Assembly (NCBI GenBank): GCA_964444795.1
Contig: CAYUIQ010000093.1
Location: forward strand, 1 to 29,534
Source of the DNA: JABMRP01 sp964444795
GTDB lineage: Bacteria > Planctomycetota > Planctomycetia > Pirellulales > Thermoguttaceae
Direction: 5' to 3'
Length of the DNA stretch: 29,534 bases
Notes under the pieces: model-generated
What the model was told of the DNA's origin: nothing
Database searches by the model: none
What the model saw: only the letters and a program-made list of their open reading frames with translations
Part shown: piece by piece, positions 1 to 8,187 of the stretch
Numbering within the stretch: position 1 is the stretch's first letter
Layout: each line of letters starts with the position of its first letter
Program-made: the position numbers and the translations under genes

Positions 1-10
1 CTTTCGCCAG

Positions 11-34
11 CGACGGCCTCGGAGGGCCATCGTA
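11..34 (+). repeat. Single arm of a dispersed hairpin repeat
   Basis: These 24 nt are identical to the right arm (21433-21456) of the perfect inverted repeat at 21387-21456. Only one arm lies inside the window, and the partner may lie before base 1. The copy sits just past the 3' end of asnS, as the complete copy sits just past cbiO. Confidence 0.75.
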
Positions 35-51
35 CAACAACTGGAAGGAGC

Positions 52-1443
52 CTAGAACTCCGCGCTGCCCGGGGTGCGGGGGAAGGGGATGACGTCCCGG
101 ATGTTGGCCATGCCGGTGGCGAACTGGACGACCCGCTCCAGGCCCAGCCCGAAACCGCTATGCGGCACGGTGCCGTAGCGGCGCAGATCGAGGTACCACC
201 AGTATTCCTCGGCGTTGAGACCCTGCTCGGTCATCCGCTGCTGGAGCACGTCGAGCCGGTGTTCGCGCTGGCTGCCGCCGATGATCTCGCCCACCTTGGG
301 CACCAGCACGTCCATTGCCCGGACGGTCCGCTCGTCGTCGTTGACGTACATGTAAAACGGTTTGATCGACCGCGGATAGTCGAAGAGGATGACCGGCGCC
401 TTGCAGTGTTTCTCGGTCAGATAACGCTCGTGTTCGGCTTGCAGATCGGTCCCCCAGGCGACCGGATACTCGAACGACTGGCCCGATTTCTCCAGGATCT
501 CGACCGCCTCGGTGTACGGCATGCGGACAAACGGACTTTCGATGATATGCGTAAGCGTTTCGATCACCGTCTTGTCGATGCGCAGATTGAAGAAGTCCAT
601 GTCCTCGCCGCACCGCGAGAGCACGTCGCCGAACACTCGCTTCAACAGTCCTTCGCCCAGGTCCATGTCACCCTGGAGATCGCAGAAGGCAACCTCGGGT
701 TCGATCATCCAGAACTCGGCCAGATGGCGCGACGTGTTGGAGTTTTCCGCGCGAAAGGTGGGACCGAACGTGTAGACCTTGCCCAACGCGCAAGCGTAGA
801 TCTCGGCGTTGAGTTGCCCGCTGACGGTCAGGTAGCTGGGCCGATCGAAGAAATCCTGGGCGAAGTCGACCGTCGGCCCCTGCTTGGGTACGTCCTTGAG
901 GTTAAGCGTGGTGACCTGGAACATCTCGCCGGCCCCTTCACAATCGCTGGCCGTGATGACCGGCGTGTGGACGTAGAGGAAGCCGTCTTCCTGGAAGTAG
1001 TCGTGGATCGACCGGCAGATCGAGTTGCGCACCCGGGCGACCGCGCCGAAGGTGTTGGTCCGCGGCCGCAGATGGGCAATGCCGCGGAGAAACTCGAACG
1101 AATGGCGTTTCTTTTGCAGGGGATAGGTGTCGACGTCGGCCGTACCGTGCATGGTGACCGAGCCGGCCAGCACCTCGGTGGCCTGTCCCTTACCCTGCGA
1201 CTCCTTCACCGTACCGGTCACCGTCACGCTGCAGCCGGCGGTGAGGCGTTTGACCTCCGACTCGTAGTTTTCCAGCGTCGCTTCGGCGATGACCTGGATA
1301 TTGGCCATCGAGGAGCCATCGTTGATCTCCAGGAAGCTGAACCCGGCTTTGGAATCGCGGCGGGTGCGGATCCAACCTTGAAGCGTGACTTCCTTTCCCA
1401 CGGCTTCGACGCGGCGGGCTTGGGCGACGGTGATGTTTTGCAT
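52..1443 (-). CDS. asnS: Asparaginyl-tRNA synthetase
   Basis: Charges tRNA-Asn with asparagine in the cytosol, using ATP; a class II synthetase. The 463-aa product matches the usual bacterial AsnRS length. An N-terminal OB-fold anticodon-binding domain (about 1-105) is followed by the catalytic domain. Motif 2 is at about 229-249 (FRAENSNTSRHLAEFWMIEP) and motif 3 at 432-441 (GLGLERVVQF). HSGFG near residue 428 and the ending RDVIPFPRTPG are typical of the AsnRS/AspRS group. The asparagine enzyme is favoured by the SNTSRHLAEFWMIEPE stretch. The reading frame is open further upstream, but the ATG at 1443 is chosen because an AGGAG lies 8 nt before it and the N terminus then fits the family. 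The upstream extension would run through a hairpin repeat. Confidence 0.96.
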   Translation of the reverse strand: MQNITVAQARRVEAVGKEVTLQGWIRTRRDSKAGFSFLEINDGSSMANIQVIAEATLENYESEVKRLTAGCSVTVTGTVKESQGKGQATEVLAGSVTMHGTADVDTYPLQKKRHSFEFLRGIAHLRPRTNTFGAVARVRNSICRSIHDYFQEDGFLYVHTPVITASDCEGAGEMFQVTTLNLKDVPKQGPTVDFAQDFFDRPSYLTVSGQLNAEIYACALGKVYTFGPTFRAENSNTSRHLAEFWMIEPEVAFCDLQGDMDLGEGLLKRVFGDVLSRCGEDMDFFNLRIDKTVIETLTHIIESPFVRMPYTEAVEILEKSGQSFEYPVAWGTDLQAEHERYLTEKHCKAPVILFDYPRSIKPFYMYVNDDERTVRAMDVLVPKVGEIIGGSQREHRLDVLQQRMTEQGLNAEEYWWYLDLRRYGTVPHSGFGLGLERVVQFATGMANIRDVIPFPRTPGSAEF

Positions 1444-1464
1444 CCGTGGGCTCCTATTTTTGAA

Positions 1465-1539
1465 AGCCCCCCGGCAAAGTCGGGGGCTGATGGGGTTTCT
1501 AGATGGCGCCCCGCTTAGCCCCCGGCTCTGCCGGGGGGC
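1465..1539. repeat. Tandem pair of GC-rich hairpins upstream of asnS
   Basis: Two related hairpins sit in tandem. The first (1465-1488) pairs AGCCCCC with GGGGGCT. The second (1518-1539) has a GCCCCCGGC stem, a TCT loop and a matching GCCGGGGGGC arm. The two share the CCCCCGGC core about 53 nt apart, so they look like one repeat element. It occupies the 5' leader of asnS, between the transporter terminator and the asnS ribosome-binding site. It may be a mobile-type palindromic repeat or may shape the asnS leader RNA. Confidence 0.6.
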
Positions 1540-1616
1540 AGTTCGCAGCCACTCAGGATACGGCGGCGCGGCGGGCGATTCAACCGGGGGCCCGTTGGAA
1601 ACGCCGCAAAACGCCG

Positions 1617-1649
1617 ACGGCCGGGACATCGCGGTGACGTCCCGGCCGT
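1617..1649 (-). terminator. Hairpin terminator after the transporter gene
   Basis: An 11-bp perfect stem (ACGGCCGGGAC with GTCCCGGCCGT) encloses an 11-nt loop. On the minus strand it is followed five bases later by four T residues. It lies 33 nt beyond the stop of the Nramp-like gene and before asnS, so it probably ends the trxB-transporter transcript. The short, offset T run makes intrinsic termination likely but not certain. Confidence 0.5.
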
Positions 1650-1681
1650 GGAGTTAGGGTTTCACTTGCAGGGGGCAGGAG

Positions 1682-3733
1682 TTAGTTCTCCCCGTTGCCC
1701 TTTCGCGGGAAGACGAAGTGGACGAACACGATCAGCAATACGACGGCACCGACGAGACCCATGCCGGCGTATCCGCCGTAGGGCCAGTTCCAGCGATCCA
1801 TCGCCGTGTCGCGACACTTCACCCAGACCATGGAGATCGCCGCGGCTGTGGCGACCGAAGCGGCCACGCCCATGCCGATGTTCCAGCAGAACCGTCGCAA
1901 GCCGCGCGGCCGGTCTTCGCCCAGGAGCCCCTTGGAGTTCATTGCGAAGAAGAACGTCAGATAGGCAAACGGCAAGAGGATGAAGCAGAAGACCGAGGTC
2001 GGCACGGCCAGCCAGAATCGGGCTTCACCGGCCCAGAGGAACGGTCCCAAAACGCCGGTTGCGGCGGCCAGGGTACCCAGCCGATTCGGCCAACCCTTGG
2101 GCGGCACGCCGAAGATCTCGCAGATCACGAAACCGGAGATCAACATCAGCAGGGTGATGCTCGACAGGGTCATCCCCACCACGCCGATGCCGAACACGTA
2201 GTTGGCCACGACCTTGCCGGTCAGTGGGGCCAAGGCGCTGGATAGATCGTTGGAATTGCGGTTTTTCAGATGCGCGGCCAGGCGAATTTCCGCCTCGGTT
2301 AGCGGTTTCACTTTCGCCGCGACAGCCTCCTCGCCTTCGGCTTGCAGCGCGAGGAACTCGCCGTTGCCCAGTTCGTCCTTCAGCTTACCGTCTTGGAACT
2401 TCTTCTTATCGCCGTCCGACACCAGGCTCAACGCGGCCTTACTGGGATGGAGTGAAAAGAGGGTGGTCCCGACCTCGACCTCGTCGCCCACTTTGACGGC
2501 AATGTGGGTGATCTTGCCGCCGTAGGGGTGTTTCACGACGCTCAAACCCTCCTCCGTCTCGACGACGAGGACCGCCTGATCGGAGGTGACGAAGTCGTCC
2601 TTCTGGGCCCAAACGTGCTTGATCGTGCCGCTTTCGGCCGTTCCGTTTTCGGCTTGCAGCACGGGCATCTCGTAGTCGCACAGCATGGGATGGAATTGCG
2701 TGGCCGCGGCCATGACGACGCAGCTCGTGGCCAATACAAAGGGGATGAACATGCCGGTCGAGAGATCGAACTTGGCCAGCCCGCGGAATTCCTTACCCCA
2801 ACCGCGTCGCAACATCGAGTAAGGCAGCAGGAACGTCATGTTGATACCCACGGCCGTGGCCGCGGCGCTGATCATCACGTCGCGTTGCTTGGCCACGATC
2901 AGACCGCTCCAATAGTCGCGAGTCGCTTGGTCGGGGATGGCGTCCAACAGCCACTGGTAGCTTGCCGACGGTTCCCAGATCTTGGTGAAGTCGGGAATAA
3001 ACCCGGCCCAGACGCTTTGCCAGTCGAGCGTGCCGGCCATCGAGAGGACGACAACGACACCGACGAAGCAGGCGACGATGCCGGCCACGACCAGCTTCAG
3101 CAGCAGTTCGTAGAGCTTCACGCCCCAGCCACCAGCGTCGTAGGTCCAGGTAATCATCAGGGTAATCAGCAAGATGCTGGCGGATATGATCACCTTGCCG
3201 CCGAAGTCGGAAAGCCCTTCCGCACTGGCCGACGCCGCGTCCGTGAGCAACCAGGGGATGTTCGTCTGGATCCAGGTCCCAACTTGAAGCCCAAACGCAC
3301 TCCCTTCGCCCAACTGGCCGGGCATCAAGTTCTTCTGCAATACGCCGGCGGCCAGCGAGTATTGGGGCAAACACCAGACCATGTTGGCGGCCAGGGAAGC
3401 CAGGGCCCAACCCCAACCGAGCACCGGGTTGATATGCCGGTTGATCGCTTGAAAGGGCCGCTCCTTGGTACACATGGCAATGTAGCCAATGGCGCTGAGC
3501 ATGATGATGCCCAGGATCATGGCGATCGGCTGCAGCCAGAGCAGGGAGAACCCGGCCAACACGCCGAGAAACAGGCTGCTGGCCAGCGAGCCGCCGCCCA
3601 GCGTCAGGGCGCTTTGCAGCCACCCGGGACCCGACAGCCGGGTGTAGGTTCCGACGACCGCAATGGGGCCTTTCGCTTTGGCGTCCAGGATCGCCTGACG
3701 GTCTTGTTCGACCTTCGCAAGTGGTTCGCTCAT
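1682..3733 (-). CDS. Nramp-like transporter with inserted lipoyl-like domain
   Basis: A 683-aa membrane protein that I place in the Nramp divalent-metal transporter superfamily. The first helix region (about 34-62, GPGWLQSALTLGGGS) resembles Nramp TM1, and 293-313 (AVGINMTFLLPYSMLRRGWG) resembles TM6. The canonical TM1 DPGN and TM6 MPH metal-ligand motifs are absent, so the substrate cannot be stated. After the TM7-like helix (about 329-346) comes a soluble insert of about 155 residues. Its part at 375-430 reads like a lipoyl/biotinyl barrel (VVETEE...GGKI...VGDEVEVGTTLF), with Glu395 where the lipoylated lysine would be. About five more helices follow (506-676). The ATG at 3733 has GAGG upstream. 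The gene follows trxB by 52 nt, so the two are probably co-transcribed. Family placement is fairly sure; function is open. Confidence 0.75.
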   Translation of the reverse strand: MSEPLAKVEQDRQAILDAKAKGPIAVVGTYTRLSGPGWLQSALTLGGGSLASSLFLGVLAGFSLLWLQPIAMILGIIMLSAIGYIAMCTKERPFQAINRHINPVLGWGWALASLAANMVWCLPQYSLAAGVLQKNLMPGQLGEGSAFGLQVGTWIQTNIPWLLTDAASASAEGLSDFGGKVIISASILLITLMITWTYDAGGWGVKLYELLLKLVVAGIVACFVGVVVVLSMAGTLDWQSVWAGFIPDFTKIWEPSASYQWLLDAIPDQATRDYWSGLIVAKQRDVMISAAATAVGINMTFLLPYSMLRRGWGKEFRGLAKFDLSTGMFIPFVLATSCVVMAAATQFHPMLCDYEMPVLQAENGTAESGTIKHVWAQKDDFVTSDQAVLVVETEEGLSVVKHPYGGKITHIAVKVGDEVEVGTTLFSLHPSKAALSLVSDGDKKKFQDGKLKDELGNGEFLALQAEGEEAVAAKVKPLTEAEIRLAAHLKNRNSNDLSSALAPLTGKVVANYVFGIGVVGMTLSSITLLMLISGFVICEIFGVPPKGWPNRLGTLAAATGVLGPFLWAGEARFWLAVPTSVFCFILLPFAYLTFFFAMNSKGLLGEDRPRGLRRFCWNIGMGVAASVATAAAISMVWVKCRDTAMDRWNWPYGGYAGMGLVGAVVLLIVFVHFVFPRKGNGEN

Positions 3734-3785
3734 GGTGTGACCTCGGGGTTGGATTGGGGGGGGATGTACGCGGTGGTTTCTTTGT

Positions 3786-4832
3786 TCAGTGCCCCTTGGC
3801 GGCCAGCCAGCGTTCGGCGTCCAGCGCGGCCATACAACCGCTGGCCGCGGCGGTGACCGCCTGGCGGTAGTAATCGTCGCCGACGTCGCCGGCGGCAAAA
3901 ACGCCTTCGGTACTAGTATAGGTGCGCCCCGGGGTGGTCCACTTGACGTATTTCTTCTCGGTCAGTTCGAGTTGTCCGCCCAGGAACGCCGTGTTGGGTG
4001 TGTGCCCGATGGACAGAAACAGGCCGGTCGCTTCCAGTTCCACGTCCGGCTCGCCCGTGGTGCTCTTCAGCCGCACGCCCGTCACGCCGTCGCTGTCGTT
4101 GCCCAGCACTTCGTCCAGCACGCGGTTCCACTGAATGTCGATCTTCTCGTGTTCGATCGCCCGCCGGGCCATGATCTTCGAGGCCCGAAGCTCGTCGCGG
4201 CGATGAACCAGATAGACCTTCTCGGCGAACTTGGCCAGGTAGTCGGCTTCCTCGACGGCCGAATCGCCGCCGCCGACCACGACCAGCGGCTTATTGCGAA
4301 ACCGCGGCAGCGCGCCGTCGCACACGGCACAGGCGCTGACGCCCCGGTTCTTATACTGCTCCTCCGAAGGCAAGCCCATGTAATTGGCCCGGGCGCCGGT
4401 CGCCACGATCACGGAGAGCGTCGCGTGCGCCGTGCCGGCCGAATCGATCACGCGAAACGGGTCTGCCGTGAAATCGACTTGCACGATATCATCGGTAACG
4501 ATCCGGGTGCCGAAATTCACGGCCTGCTGCCGTACGAGTTCCATCAACTCCGGGCCGCTGACCCCTTCACCACCGTGTGGAGCCATGATCTGGCGTTTGT
4601 CTTTTTCGATCGAATCGTCGAGGTAGGCTTCGAGATTCCCGGCGGGAAATCCGGGATAGTTTTCCACTTCGGTCGTCAGAGCCAATTGCCCCAACGGCAA
4701 TGTGCCCGCCAGGCGATTTTCTTCGGTAATGGCGCCCTCGAAGACCAGCGGCTCCAGCGACGCCCGAGCCGCGTAGATGGCCGATGTCCATGCCGCCGGA
4801 CCGCTTCCGATAATGATGACCTTCTCCGGCAC
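3786..4832 (-). CDS. trxB: Thioredoxin reductase (NADPH)
   Basis: A cytosolic flavoprotein that reduces thioredoxin with NADPH. The 348-aa protein shows the FAD-binding GSGPAAWTSAIYAARA (9-24), the redox-active CAVC (168-171), the NADPH-binding GGGDSAVEEA (187-196) with HRRDELRA (210-217), and the C-terminal GVFAAGDVGDD FAD motif (310-320). Compared with the E. coli enzyme there is an extra segment of roughly 25 residues at about 67-92, between NYPGFPAG and GPELM. The start is a GTG at 4832, with AAGGAG seven nt upstream and no ATG at the conserved N terminus. The open frame continues upstream to 4946, but that part lacks family similarity. A thiol-redox gene before a transporter may be chance or functional; the sequence does not tell. 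Confidence 0.93.
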   Translation of the reverse strand: MPEKVIIIGSGPAAWTSAIYAARASLEPLVFEGAITEENRLAGTLPLGQLALTTEVENYPGFPAGNLEAYLDDSIEKDKRQIMAPHGGEGVSGPELMELVRQQAVNFGTRIVTDDIVQVDFTADPFRVIDSAGTAHATLSVIVATGARANYMGLPSEEQYKNRGVSACAVCDGALPRFRNKPLVVVGGGDSAVEEADYLAKFAEKVYLVHRRDELRASKIMARRAIEHEKIDIQWNRVLDEVLGNDSDGVTGVRLKSTTGEPDVELEATGLFLSIGHTPNTAFLGGQLELTEKKYVKWTTPGRTYTSTEGVFAAGDVGDDYYRQAVTAAASGCMAALDAERWLAAKGH

Positions 4833-4911
4833 GCTTGCACTCCTTGATTTCGCGATGGGACAGTAGACGGTAGGATCTCCGCGCGCAAGAATACCGCCTG
4901 TGAAACTGACC

Positions 4912-4939
4912 ATTATAGGTGGAATGCCGCCGAAGTCCA
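4912..4939 (-). promoter_or_regulatory. Candidate promoter for trxB
   Basis: On the minus strand TGGACT (4939-4934) and a perfect TATAAT (4917-4912) are separated by 16 nt. They lie about 80 nt before the trxB GTG start. The -10 matches the sigma-70 consensus fully and the -35 partly. Confidence 0.45.
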
Positions 4940-5052
4940 CGTCCAAGCCTGGTTCGGACGCGGCGCGGCCAAATCACCGCCCGGGCACGGCAGGTGGGTA
5001 TGCCCTTCCACCCGATCGCGGGGGTGCGAAGCAAAGAAATCACCTCATCCCG

Positions 5053-5082
5053 TTGGTGATCGACCCCCAGGAACACTAAACT
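5053..5082 (+). promoter_or_regulatory. Candidate promoter for the CstA gene
   Basis: TTGGTG (5053-5058) and TAAACT (5077-5082) are 18 nt apart, about 40 nt before the start codon at 5123. It is a moderate sigma-70-like match in the region between the divergent trxB and CstA genes. Confidence 0.3.
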
Positions 5083-5122
5083 CGGGGAACGGGAACCACA
5101 CGACCCTCGCGAGAACCCATCC

Positions 5123-6973
5123 GTGAACACACTGCTCATTGCCGGCACGGCCTTCTTGGCCTACATCGTGGCGTATCACACCTACGGGCGTTGGCTCTCG
5201 CGGCGCATCTTCAAACTCGATCCGGCGGCCCCGGTCCCCAGCCGGCAGTTACGCGACGACGTCGATTTCGTCCCCACCCGAAAGGAAGTGATCTTCGGCC
5301 ATCACTTCACCAGTATCGCCGGCACGGGCCCGATCGTCGGTCCGGCGATTGCCGTGTTCTGGGGTTGGCTGCCGGCGTTGTTGTGGGTCGTGTTGGGCTC
5401 GATCTTCATGGGCGCGGTCCACGATTTCTCCGCCCTGGTCGTTTCCTTGCGTAATCGGGGGCAAACGGTCGGCGAAATTGCCGGACGGATCATCGCACCC
5501 CGGGCGCGGATGCTCTTTCTCTGCATCCTCTTCTTCGCGCTGACCTTGGTGCTGGCCATCTTCGGATTGGTCATTGCCGCGATCTTCAAGATGTATCCCG
5601 AGTCGGTCCTCTCGGTGTGGGTCGAACTGCCTGTGGCCGTCCTGATCGGACTCTGGGTTTACAAGCGGGGCGGCGGCCTGCTGGTGTCGTCTCTGTTGGC
5701 CTTGGGCGTGCTGTATCTGTGCGTCGGCATCGGCGCGTACCTGTTGCCCATCTCGCTGCCCGCGGCATGGGGCAACGCGATCGTTATCTGGACGGTCATC
5801 CTGCTGGTCTATTGCTTCATTGCTTCGGTGCTTCCCGTCTGGGTGCTGTTGCAGCCGCGCGATTTTATCAACAGCCATCAACTCATGGTGGCGCTGGTGG
5901 TTCTCGTGACCGGGTTGGCCATCGCCGGCTGGACGGGACAGGCCAATATCGCCGACAGCGCTCCCGCGGTGGTCGCTGCGGAAGACGTCCCCGACGACGC
6001 GCCGCCCATCTTTCCTTTCCTTTTCGTCACCGTCGCCTGCGGTGCGGTGAGCGGGTTCCACTGCCTGGTCTCCAGCGGCACGACCAGCAAGCAACTGGCC
6101 AAGGAAACCGACGCCCAATACGTGGGCTACGGATCGATGCTCCTGGAAAGCGCCCTGGCCGTGCTGGTTATCTGCGCTTGTTGCGCGGGCGTGGGCATGG
6201 GAAAGTTCGAGGAAGTGCCGAACGAGAGCTTCTTGGGCTACACCTACGAATTGCCCGACGACGAGACGGCGGTGACCGGTCGCGCAGCGTGGGAAGAACG
6301 GTACGGGGGCGAGTGGCACGCCTTCGGCCTGGGGGCAAAGGTCGGGGCGTTCGTCGACGGCGGGGCGAACTTCATCCAATCGATCGGTCTGCCGTTGAAG
6401 TTGGCCATCGCCATTATGGCCGTGCTGGTCGCCAGCTTTGCCGCGACCACGCTCGATACGGCCACGCGGCTGCAACGATACGTGATCCAGGAGTTGGCCA
6501 CCACCGCGCGGATCAAACCGCTGCGTAACAAATACATGGCCACGCTGGTGGCGGTCGCTTGCGGCGGAGCGATGGCTCTGATGCCGGGCCCGAGCGGCGT
6601 GGCGGGGACCGGGGGAAAGATCCTCTGGCCCCTGTTCGGCGCGGTCAACCAATTGCTGGCCGGGCTGGCCTTGATGGTCACCGCCTTCTATCTCTGGCGG
6701 CGCAGCAAACCGGTCGCCTTCGTCGTCGTGCCCATGTTGGCCATGATCCTCATGCCCGCCTGGGCCATGCTCTGGCAACTGCTGAACCCCGAGCGCGCCT
6801 GGCCGGGCCGCGACCCGCGCCTGCTACAAACCTTCGGCATCGCCATCCTCGTGCTGCAAGTCTGGCTGGTCGTCGAAGGCCTGCTGGCATGGAAAAAAGC
6901 CAAAGGCGTACTGGAAGAAGCCCTCCCCCCGCTGGAGGAACCCGCATCAATGGACGGCGGGCGATCGTGCTGA
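5123..6973 (+). CDS. cstA: CstA-family peptide/pyruvate transporter
   Basis: A 616-aa inner-membrane protein of the carbon starvation CstA family. Characterised members import peptides or pyruvate. Family signatures are visible from the N terminus: FGHHFTSIAGTGPIVGPAIA (about 54-73), WGWLPALLWVVLGSIFMGAVHDF (about 75-97), and later helices with AVSGFHCLVSSGTTSKQ (about 309-325) and FAATTLDTATRLQRYV (about 434-449). More than a dozen hydrophobic segments are present. It is shorter than the E. coli proteins (about 700 aa) but normal for the compact branch of the family. The start is GTG at 5123; no strong ribosome-binding site is visible, so a nearby start is possible. It is divergent from trxB, followed by tonB 167 nt later. 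The exact substrate cannot be read from the sequence. Confidence 0.9.
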   Translation: MNTLLIAGTAFLAYIVAYHTYGRWLSRRIFKLDPAAPVPSRQLRDDVDFVPTRKEVIFGHHFTSIAGTGPIVGPAIAVFWGWLPALLWVVLGSIFMGAVHDFSALVVSLRNRGQTVGEIAGRIIAPRARMLFLCILFFALTLVLAIFGLVIAAIFKMYPESVLSVWVELPVAVLIGLWVYKRGGGLLVSSLLALGVLYLCVGIGAYLLPISLPAAWGNAIVIWTVILLVYCFIASVLPVWVLLQPRDFINSHQLMVALVVLVTGLAIAGWTGQANIADSAPAVVAAEDVPDDAPPIFPFLFVTVACGAVSGFHCLVSSGTTSKQLAKETDAQYVGYGSMLLESALAVLVICACCAGVGMGKFEEVPNESFLGYTYELPDDETAVTGRAAWEERYGGEWHAFGLGAKVGAFVDGGANFIQSIGLPLKLAIAIMAVLVASFAATTLDTATRLQRYVIQELATTARIKPLRNKYMATLVAVACGGAMALMPGPSGVAGTGGKILWPLFGAVNQLLAGLALMVTAFYLWRRSKPVAFVVVPMLAMILMPAWAMLWQLLNPERAWPGRDPRLLQTFGIAILVLQVWLVVEGLLAWKKAKGVLEEALPPLEEPASMDGGRSC

Positions 6974-7002
6974 GCGGTGGATAGCCCGAGCGGGTGGCCG
7001 AT

Positions 7003-7031
7003 TTGCACGCCGGCGGCCGATGGTTTAGAAT
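7003..7031 (+). promoter_or_regulatory. Candidate promoter for tonB
   Basis: TTGCAC (7003-7008) and TAGAAT (7026-7031) are exactly 17 nt apart in the gap between the CstA gene and tonB. A start about 100 nt before the tonB ATG would follow. This suggests tonB has its own promoter, separate from the CstA gene. Confidence 0.4.
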
Positions 7032-7140
7032 ACTCAAAAGCTGTCTCCGGTGAGAAACGTCCGAACGAGCACGGTCGCTCCTTCGCTTCAAGCCCCGCGT
7101 AGGACGCCGCTTTGCACTCCATCGCTCGCGCTGCCCGCCC

Positions 7141-7971
7141 ATGAAGATTCGCCTCGGCAATCTGCTCCAAACGAAGCCCTCGGCGGCCACGGTCGGATGG
7201 GGTACGTCGATCGCGATTCACGCGACCGGTGCGGTGGTGGGGGTATTCTGGTCCTACACGGTGCTCATCCACCAGGCGGATTTTCTCGGCAAGACAGACT
7301 CCGTCGAATTGGCCGCCTCCTGGGAAGAACTGGAAGACGCGGAAGTTTGCAATGACGCGGTGGCGACTCTCTCGGTCGAGCCGCTGCAGCCGGACCAGCC
7401 GATCGTCGACGTACTCCCGCCGCCCGAGTGGGAACTGCCGCCGGTGGACGTAGATGATTGTGAGCCGCCGCCACCGCCGGCCGAGCCCGAGGAACCCCAG
7501 CCACAGGCCGAAGCGGCCGAACCGGAGTGTGTGTGTGAAGACGATCTGCCGCGGGAGGAAACGCCGCCGGTGGTCGTACCCCCGGACGCCGACTCGCGGC
7601 GTTCCGAACCGACTCCCCCGGTACCACCCGCCGCGCCACCCGTCAAGCCACCGTCTAGCCCAGCGCCCCGGGGAACGGTCGACCATCTTCCCAAGAAGCT
7701 GGCCGGCAACCGAGATCCTCTCTATCCGACTGCTCTGCGCTCCCGCGGGCAGGGAGGGGTCGTCATGCTGGAGGTGCGGATCAGCGACCGAGGCCTGGTC
7801 GAAGACATCTCGGTTTCCCGATCCAGCGGATTCCCCTCGTTGGATCAGGCGGCTCTGGAAGGGGTACGCCGGTGGCGATTCGAACCGGCCCGGCTCGGCG
7901 ACAAGCCCGTGCCCTTCGTGGTGACCCTCCCCATTCGCTTCGCGCCTCCCCCGCCGCGAAGTCGCCGATAA
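7141..7971 (+). CDS. tonB: TonB-family energy transducer
   Basis: Links the proton-driven inner-membrane motor to TonB-dependent outer-membrane receptors. The 276-aa protein has one N-terminal membrane anchor (about 19-42), a long acidic then proline-rich periplasmic linker (about 80-178, with PPPPP and later KPPSSPAP), and a C-terminal TonB domain (about 190-268) with YPTALRSRGQGGVVMLEVRI and ALEGVRRWRFEPA. Four cysteines lie in the linker (70, 107, 130, 132), including a CVC motif, which is unusual for TonB. ExbB and ExbD are not in this window. The TonB-dependent receptor gene starts 216 nt downstream, so they are likely partners. No clear Shine-Dalgarno sequence precedes the ATG, so the exact start is less sure than the identity. 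Confidence 0.88.
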   Translation: MKIRLGNLLQTKPSAATVGWGTSIAIHATGAVVGVFWSYTVLIHQADFLGKTDSVELAASWEELEDAEVCNDAVATLSVEPLQPDQPIVDVLPPPEWELPPVDVDDCEPPPPPAEPEEPQPQAEAAEPECVCEDDLPREETPPVVVPPDADSRRSEPTPPVPPAAPPVKPPSSPAPRGTVDHLPKKLAGNRDPLYPTALRSRGQGGVVMLEVRISDRGLVEDISVSRSSGFPSLDQAALEGVRRWRFEPARLGDKPVPFVVTLPIRFAPPPPRSRR

Positions 7972-8114
7972 CGGACCGTCCTTCTCCGGCCCGGGGCAAC
8001 TCCTGCCATCGAACCTTGCCGCGAAGGTTAAGATACACAGTCTACGGTGACTGCATCGCCTCTGTCGCGGCTTTCTGTTTTGATTAGCCAAAAATCGGGG
8101 GGGCAAGTAATCCT

Positions 8115-8120
8115 TATAAT
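8115..8120 (+). promoter_or_regulatory. Possible -10 box before the receptor gene
   Basis: A perfect TATAAT lies 67 nt before the receptor ATG, in a locally AT-richer stretch (about 8079-8140). No good -35 is found at normal spacing. An imperfect inverted repeat (TAATCG, then CGATAT) overlaps it at about 8117-8136 and could be an operator, for example for an iron regulator, but it does not match a Fur box that I recognise. Confidence 0.25.
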
Positions 8121-8187
8121 CGATCTAACCGATATATCCCACCAGGACACCGCCATATCCACATTCCGAATCCGGAGATCGAAGCCG

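Noticed and set aside
160..1518. Long plus-strand open frame antisense to asnS (and similar long frames at 2504-3856, 5249-6778 and 8224-10119)
   Set aside because: They lie opposite or across well-identified genes, have biased low-complexity composition with no family motif, and result from the high GC content.
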